A DNA stretch of 64,000 nucleotides from contig CM055318.2 in NCBI GenBank assembly GCA_029255685.2, positions 15,939,001-16,003,000 on the forward strand. The letters run 5' to 3'. Below, piece after piece: positions 58,099-64,000 of this stretch. Position numbers and translations under genes: made by a program. Within the stretch, counting starts at the first letter, position 1; each line of letters opens with the position of its first letter. Source of the stretch: Silene conica. Its lineage: Eukaryota; Streptophyta; Magnoliopsida; Caryophyllales; Caryophyllaceae. The notes beneath the pieces were generated by a model. The model did not search any database. It was not told the DNA's origin and was given only the letters and a program-made list of their open reading frames with translations.

Positions 58099-61000
58099 TT
58101 ATATATCACTAGGTACACCATTCTTCTTGAACAGCGCGTACGCATCGCTGTATATTGCCACTACATTCGAGAACACTGCAAGGACAATCATCACAATGGC
58201 CAACATTTTTTCTTTTGTCGTGGCAATGCCATAACGGTCCCTGAAACATCAAAACCCAAATGAATATTAAACTCAAATAAGTCGATGTTCAACACAAATA
58301 TCATGCACAAAAATAAATGGCTTTCCCAGGCATGCAACAAAATGATAGAGCAAAGCAGATGTAGACCCAAGAAGCAGCCATGAATGTGTGTTTAACCATG
58401 TCCGACTCATGCTTAAAGCATTACCAAATCACAGAGGAACCCAACAATTCAATTGGTACAGATATTGGAGTTGTGACTATGAGATTATAAAATTAAATCC
58501 CCACTAGGGTTCTTGGGTATAAGGAGGTTATCGTCCCTTACCCCATCTCTTCCGAGGACTTGGCTCATTTTGTCAGGTTGGGTAGTTGATAAACATTAAA
58601 TGGACTGAACCCAGTACAATCAAAGAACCAACCAAATAGCATTTCAAGAGAAAGAGTGCTTCTAATATTACTCACTACGGAACCTCACATACAGGATCAT
58701 CAAAATTGCGGAAACACAATGAGAACAATATAATTAAGGGAGACGGGGTGGAATACCGATATTTGCATATATTCTAGTATTCTAGCTAAAAAGAAAGGCT
58801 AAAATAGGTACCTTAAGGTAATAGAAGCAGGAAAGATGAAACCAAGACAAACGGCAGCTGTTGCTCCAGTGAACTGGAAAGCATCCCAGATGCTAGGTAT
58901 GAAAGTTGCTCCAATAAATATGATACAAATAAGCACAATAGTGACTAAAGCAAATCTCTTGTTGTCAGAAACCAGGGGACCCGATGAGGGGAAGCAAAGA
59001 CCATCGATATTGAGCCTTAGCGGATAGAAGACAATCGGGAAAACAAGCATCAAGTGTGCAGCATAGCTCACGCGAACAGCGTCATTCAGTACACTACCAT
59101 ACGGTATTCCAAGGTCAGCGTCGAAGTTCGCAAGAACATCATCTAAGGTTCCATCTCCGAACAGAAGGAACCCAAAAATGCTGGTCATTACATACACCGA
59201 TGAACAGAGACCTAGTGCAGTTCTAACCACTCCTTTGATTTGAGTAGAGTCCTCAAGTTCATTGTCTATGGAGTGAACTGCAAAATGTAAAGTTGAACAG
59301 TCATGTCAACCATCATTGAGCAACTATCTAGAGAAGCTATTTATTTTTTTCAGTTGCTCAATGATTTCATACAAACATGGACGCAATTGATCTTACTAGC
59401 CAAACAAAGAACGTTTACGCATAAAAGAAATGTCTGTTAGTTCATGCAAAAAATAAAAGAAAAAAATGTGCAGCTATTCTGACCTGCTAAAGAAAATGAA
59501 GTAACGCGAGGATTAGAAACCTTTATACTATATATGTATACTGGAAAATAAAATAAAAAAGTTGAGATAGAAAATTATAAACCTTTGTAGGATACACTAC
59601 ATAATTTACCTCATGTAAACAACTTAAATATATCTCACTTTTCACATAGGTTTAAAAGCATTAAGACTAGCACTTGACATACCATTGTAGTGACAAATGT
59701 ATGCTGTGACAAGAACAGGTACAACAGTGAAGAGGTTCCAGAAAGAATTCATATCCGTTATGTTAGGGAGAAATCTGGGCATCATCACAGTTCCACTTAT
59801 AAGCTTAATAACAGCAATTCCCACCATAATTACAAGGAACACAACAGCAAGTCCAACGGATAGTGCGGATGTGTAACTCAGTGAATCTGCAACACAGACA
59901 ATCAGTTAATTGTCATGCGCCCGTCATACTACTCTAACACAACATAAGAAACGAAAACAACTGCTTTCCCAAACTTCAACAAGCTAAAACTGAAAGCAAC
60001 CTTACTCTTCTACTCACTCCACCTCATAACTTATGGTACATTGGTACACATAATACCCAGTTCAATTTGTTAGTCAGCTTCGGCCAATTTATTTTCACAA
60101 TATAAATTAGCAAAAGCTTTTTACAATATCACTCCCTCTATTTTATAATAACGTTCACATTTTCTGTTTTAAGCCAACTCACAATAAGGCTTAAAATTTT
60201 CTCTTCCCTTTACAGGTTAATATTTGGACAACTTGTCCTAATAAATGCGCGAGTACATAATATTTACAAGAAAAGCTACTTATACGTGCTCACTTATGTA
60301 TCCATCATCACTATTTTACAAGACATTCCACTTATTTTACAACTCTCCTCTACAAATTTGTGTCGACAATCATATTTTATCACAGGATCCAGATTCGCTA
60401 CTCTAACCAAATTGCCAATATGTTGAATTAGGTAAATGTAATTTTCCCTATATGTTAGGCACTCACGTGTCAGATGCGGTGTAATCATATTGAATTAGGT
60501 AACTGCAACTTTCTCTTAAATTCATGAGTCAAAAGGGATGAGGAAATAAGGACAAATTTGATATCAATATACCAACAAAGTCAAATAAGGACAATTCAAG
60601 TGGATGGGAGTGATAACTTGAAAGGGGTTCTTTCCAATGGCACTCATGAGAGCCACTAAAGAAACTCGATGCACTTTCCTAATAAAGTTTCCTGCAAAAT
60701 CCTACCCAAGTATCGAACATAGAATTTCACCATGTGCTGTACTCTAATTTCAGTATAAATATTGGTAACTGTATTGAGCAACATCTAGTAGGAAAAAGAA
60801 TCGCCAAGGAACAAGCATTTTTTTCATCTACGCGTATTGCAGATAACAAATGACACAGATGTATTAATCGATTATACTAGATGCAGTGAAATATAACTAT
60901 ATAGGTCATCCACAGAGAACAAGTTAACCTTCATACTTCAGTACACTCACGAAAGTTAGAACTTACCAATACGCTTGAAACAAGCTAATGGAGCAAAAAC

Positions 61001-62175
61001 ACATAGTGTTGTGATCAGAAGAACGATTAATCTCCCGTTCCACCACTGACTTCCGAACCAACCTTCCAACACACCGGCATGATGCATTCCACTGGAAGAC
61101 GTGCCTGACAGCACATCACCTTCAAAAAAGAACCATATAAGCTACCATCCTTAGAATTTTGTACTCACAAATCAAAACGAATTCTTTAGACTTAACACAA
61201 TTCTTTTAAAGTATCACACTGACAAACTCTGTTGCTCATGCTCCTCATTTACCCTTAACAACCTATGCACAACACTCGACTCAACAAATCGAATGCTGTT
61301 GAGACACACAACACTTGTATTTGACACATCACACTTGGACATATACCCATGTCAAAATCTCATACTCGACAACCCAATACGGTACAGACACTTGGCACTT
61401 CAATTAGGCAAAAAACTTGAGCCTTTTGTTTCCAATAGTCGAGTCATACACTTGGACATATACCAGTACTTGTAGACAGGTCTGAGAAACATAGCTCACC
61501 ATTGAATAATTCAGTCTTATAATTCTACAAACCATCTGTAAATTCCTCAACATTTCAATCCGAAACACACAACTAAGCAGACCAAGTAAAACCCCATCAC
61601 TAAATCCTACAGAAGAACATTTCAAACCAACACCAACACACAATCATAAACAACAAAACATCAAGAACATTTCAAAGCACATAAAACAATATATAAGCAT
61701 ATAGATAAGCAAATAAAAAAACACAATTAAAACCCATAAACATACCTATAATAATCATATAGACAATGAGAACACCAATATTATTAACCAAAACACTAAG
61801 TTGCAACACAACTCGTCCAGGTTTCCCAAAAGCATTCTCCATGGCACCACCATAAGAAGTAGACTTTCCAGCTCTACTAAACTTGAGCAACATATCAATT
61901 GTTCTCTCAGATAACAAAGCCATAAACACAATCATAAAAATCCCAAGTCCAAGACCTAAAACCTTCATTGTTGCAGGTAATGCCATAATTCCAGCACCCA
62001 CAATTGTTGTTGATAAATTAAACACAGCCCCAGAAAATGAAGCTCCATCAAATTCATCAAACCCTCCTTCTTCTTGTCTTTTTGTTGGTAACAATGGTGC
62101 ATTTTCATCAGGTATTTGCTTCGTTTTCTTTGACTTTTTCTCCCTTCTTGACTCCATTTTACCAACTACTGTCAT
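58099..62175 (-). CDS. AVT6-type vacuolar amino-acid transporter (464 aa)
   Basis: Five exons: 62175-61746, 61119-60967, 59886-59683, 59277-58812 and 58240-58099, with consistent phases and GT/AG borders. The protein opens with a basic cytosolic tail (ESRREKKSKKTKQIPDENAP); the start may be ATG 62175 or the in-frame ATG at 62157. It then has FSGAVFNLSTTIVGAGIMAL, the first helix of the amino-acid/auxin permease (Aa_trans) family. Further hydrophobic helices follow (LLITTLCVFAPLACF, SVGLAVVFLVIMVG, FTVVPVLVTAYICHYN, ALGLCSSVYVMTSIFGFLLF, LVTIVLICIIFIGATFIP, IVMIVLAVFSNVVAIYSDAY), consistent with about 11 membrane spans. Length and sequence match the plant AVT6 group, which exports acidic and neutral amino acids from the vacuole. 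No break is seen. It is convergent with the CCCH/RRM gene. Confidence 0.92.
60129..60613. mobile_element. Stowaway-like MITE in intron 2 of the AVT6-like gene
   Basis: Left end TCACTCCCTCTATTTTA and right end in reverse TCACTCCCATCCACTTG; TA flanks both sides (60127-60128, 60614-60615). CTCCCTC termini and TA duplication fit Tc1/mariner-derived MITEs. 485 bp. Confidence 0.6.
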
Positions 62176-64000
62176 TTTTTGATCAAATTTTTGGATAAAG
62201 TTTCAAACTTTATGATCTTGAGGGGATAAAATGAATAATTATCTTATTTTTTTTATGGGATTTTCTTCTAAATTATGCAGATTCAGTAAATACACCCAAA
62301 AACCTTAATTACAGATATAGAAAGGTAGATTTTTGGGCAACAAGAAATATATTTTACCCAAAATAATTGAAGTTTAAGACTTGAGTTAGACCCAGATGAA
62401 ATTAAGTGTGAAGTAAAGATTAAAGTAAGAAAGTTAGATTGAGAATGGTTGAATTGGATTGTAAGAGAGAATGATTAGGGGTAGAGATGAATTTATAGAA
62501 GATAAGAATGGAGTACAGACGTACAGTAAGCAATTAAATTGGATACGCAATCTATAAAATAATCGGAGGTTTTTGATTGAATTTCACATAATCAACAGTG
62601 AGCCAGTCATCACCAAAAAGTTGCAGGTTTTGTTTCATTATGGAATTATCAGCAGTCAAAATATGAGTCAAAATTACCAAATGGTTATATTGATTGTTAG
62701 TACTTTGTACGGACTAATTGCAACTATTAGATGTGGCAATTGGGTCCGGAGTTGGATCAACTATAGGTTGAGTCAGATTTATTGGGTTAGAATTAAAATT
62801 ACATCGCAGTTGGGTTTAGTTCGCTTACAAGTGTGCTCAGTCGGGTAAATTCTTAGCTCAAGTCTATGTCATCGTCGGGACAGGTCATTTAGATAAATTT
62901 GTAAAATTTGTTGAGTAGGGTTCTGGTTGGTTTGGTCATTATCAGGCACCTTACGGGTGAGACAAATAAATCAAGTTTAGTTGTATCCCTGGCAAAATTG
63001 ACCCTAATCGACCTAAATAACTTGACTCGAATCCAACCCGCACGCTCAAACTGAGGACTCGAATCTGACCCAAACCTCGATGAACCTGAAGTTATTCAAC
63101 GCGTCCTGGATGTTTATTATCACAAAGTGATTGGTATCCTCAAATAACTTGAAACCAACCAACTCGAATGACCCTACCCCATCCGAATTCTTGCAATCCC
63201 AAACAACCCGAATCTGAATTGACCTAGCGCGAACCCACCCGACTGACCTGTTTGCCAGGGGTAGGTTTAGCCGTTTAGGTTGACTTTACTTGGTTTGACT
63301 CATTATAATCCGATCGATTTTTCTTGATTATTTTCTCACGTTGAGTTGAGTTATGGTCATTATTTCGTGAAGTCATAAGCTTAGTTAATTTTAAATACGT
63401 ACTCGTCCTTATTTCCTTAACTTTTCGTTTTTGTGAGCGTTATATTTCGAGTTAATGTTGAATTACTTTTTAGATCGGATCAACTTATGAGTTAGCTCTC
63501 GGATTATCTATCAAGTCGGACCAACTATCGGGTCGGGTCAAAACATATATTGGGTCGAATTGTGTTACAGGTCATCATCGAGTCGGGTCGAGTCTTTTTT
63601 GGCTTGCAAAATTTTCACCTATTGCCTAGTCGTGTTTGCTTGGGTTCGGCTCAGGGGTCGGGCAGAGTTGCCACCTTTAGTAAGTAGTACACTAGTACGT
63701 GGAACCATGAAAGAGATTAATATGAGATAATGGTGAGTGATCCTAAAAGTACATGTAAATAGCATTAGACATGTTATACATTTTTTTTAGAAAGAACTAG
63801 TTTTGAACCCGTGTAAAATTGGCGGGATGTTTATTATCCATGTTTTTAAATACTGTTCGACTAAATTTCAAATATTGAAAATAAAATTCAATCAAATTAA
63901 ATTTTACAGTACTAATTTATACTCTATATCACCTAACGAACGAAAAGTTATGAGTAAACTATTTACTAAAATAAAGGATTAATGTTATACTAAATAAATA
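62176..64000. other. Promoter side of the AVT6-like gene and degenerate repeat DNA
   Basis: 62176-62560 is the expected promoter/5' UTR. 62720-63680 is enriched in GGGTCGGGTC, GACCCG and GGGTTCGG words on both strands; it looks like decayed transposon or simple-repeat DNA without an ORF. Nothing coding was recognised. Confidence 0.4.
63797..63826 (-). mobile_element. Possible Helitron 3' end, minus strand
   Basis: On the minus strand CCCGCCAATTTTACACGGG is followed by TTCAAAA and CTAG, then T. The stem is weak (CCCG/CGGG). If real, the element extends past the right edge. Confidence 0.3.

Overview
The window is nuclear DNA of a eudicot plant. It holds intron-containing genes whose closest recalled relatives are Arabidopsis proteins, in AT-rich DNA with plant-type LTR retrotransposons, MITEs, a CACTA element and a Helitron candidate. 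Caryophyllales is a weak guess from the style of the short dispersed repeats. No prokaryotic, plastid or CRISPR sequence was seen.

Four host genes are supported. (1) The 5' half of a kanadaptin-like FHA-domain gene is on the minus strand (exons between 801 and 3069); its 3' part lies beyond the left edge. (2) A compact two-exon BLOS2 gene (BLOC-1 subunit 2) is on the plus strand (35083-36882). (3) A four-coding-exon CCCH zinc-finger/RRM gene of the RBM26/27 type is on the plus strand (50114-57011). (4) A five-exon AVT6-type vacuolar amino-acid transporter is on the minus strand (58099-62175), convergent with gene 3.

Between genes 1 and 2 lies a nested repeat block. A degenerate mariner transposase (4476-5698) is followed by a satellite of about 130-bp period (6200-6647, resuming 30723-31570). 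The satellite is split by a 24-kb insertion with 5-bp target duplications (GCAAA). The outer layer looks like a 2.7-kb solo LTR (6648-30722). It was itself hit twice: by a 12.0-kb Athila/Tat-like Ty3/gypsy element (7487-19506, duplication CTAGT) and by a minus-strand Ty1/copia element (20592-29909, duplication CGCCA). One LTR of the copia element carries a 770-bp MITE. Next come a second tandem repeat split by a 998-bp CACTA-type element (31702-32699), an unidentified acidic ORF, BLOS2, a second nearly intact copia element (37072-42002), a MITE, a candidate Helitron (44877-46907), and further MITEs inside introns of genes 3 and 4.

The most unusual structure is in the Athila-like element. It has two near-identical 1717-bp LTRs, an intact gag-protease ORF and an intact ORF1-family ORF, but no reverse transcriptase, RNase H or integrase. 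Where pol should be there are seven evenly spaced GC-rich compound palindromes built from alternating GCCGGT and ACCGGC half-sites. Five more of the same design sit in each LTR, directly upstream of the TATA box. The unrelated copia element carries its own arrays of a different palindrome (GGTCGACCGACC) in its leader. I consider these arrays the best candidate for an undescribed regulatory or RNA-structural system in the window.
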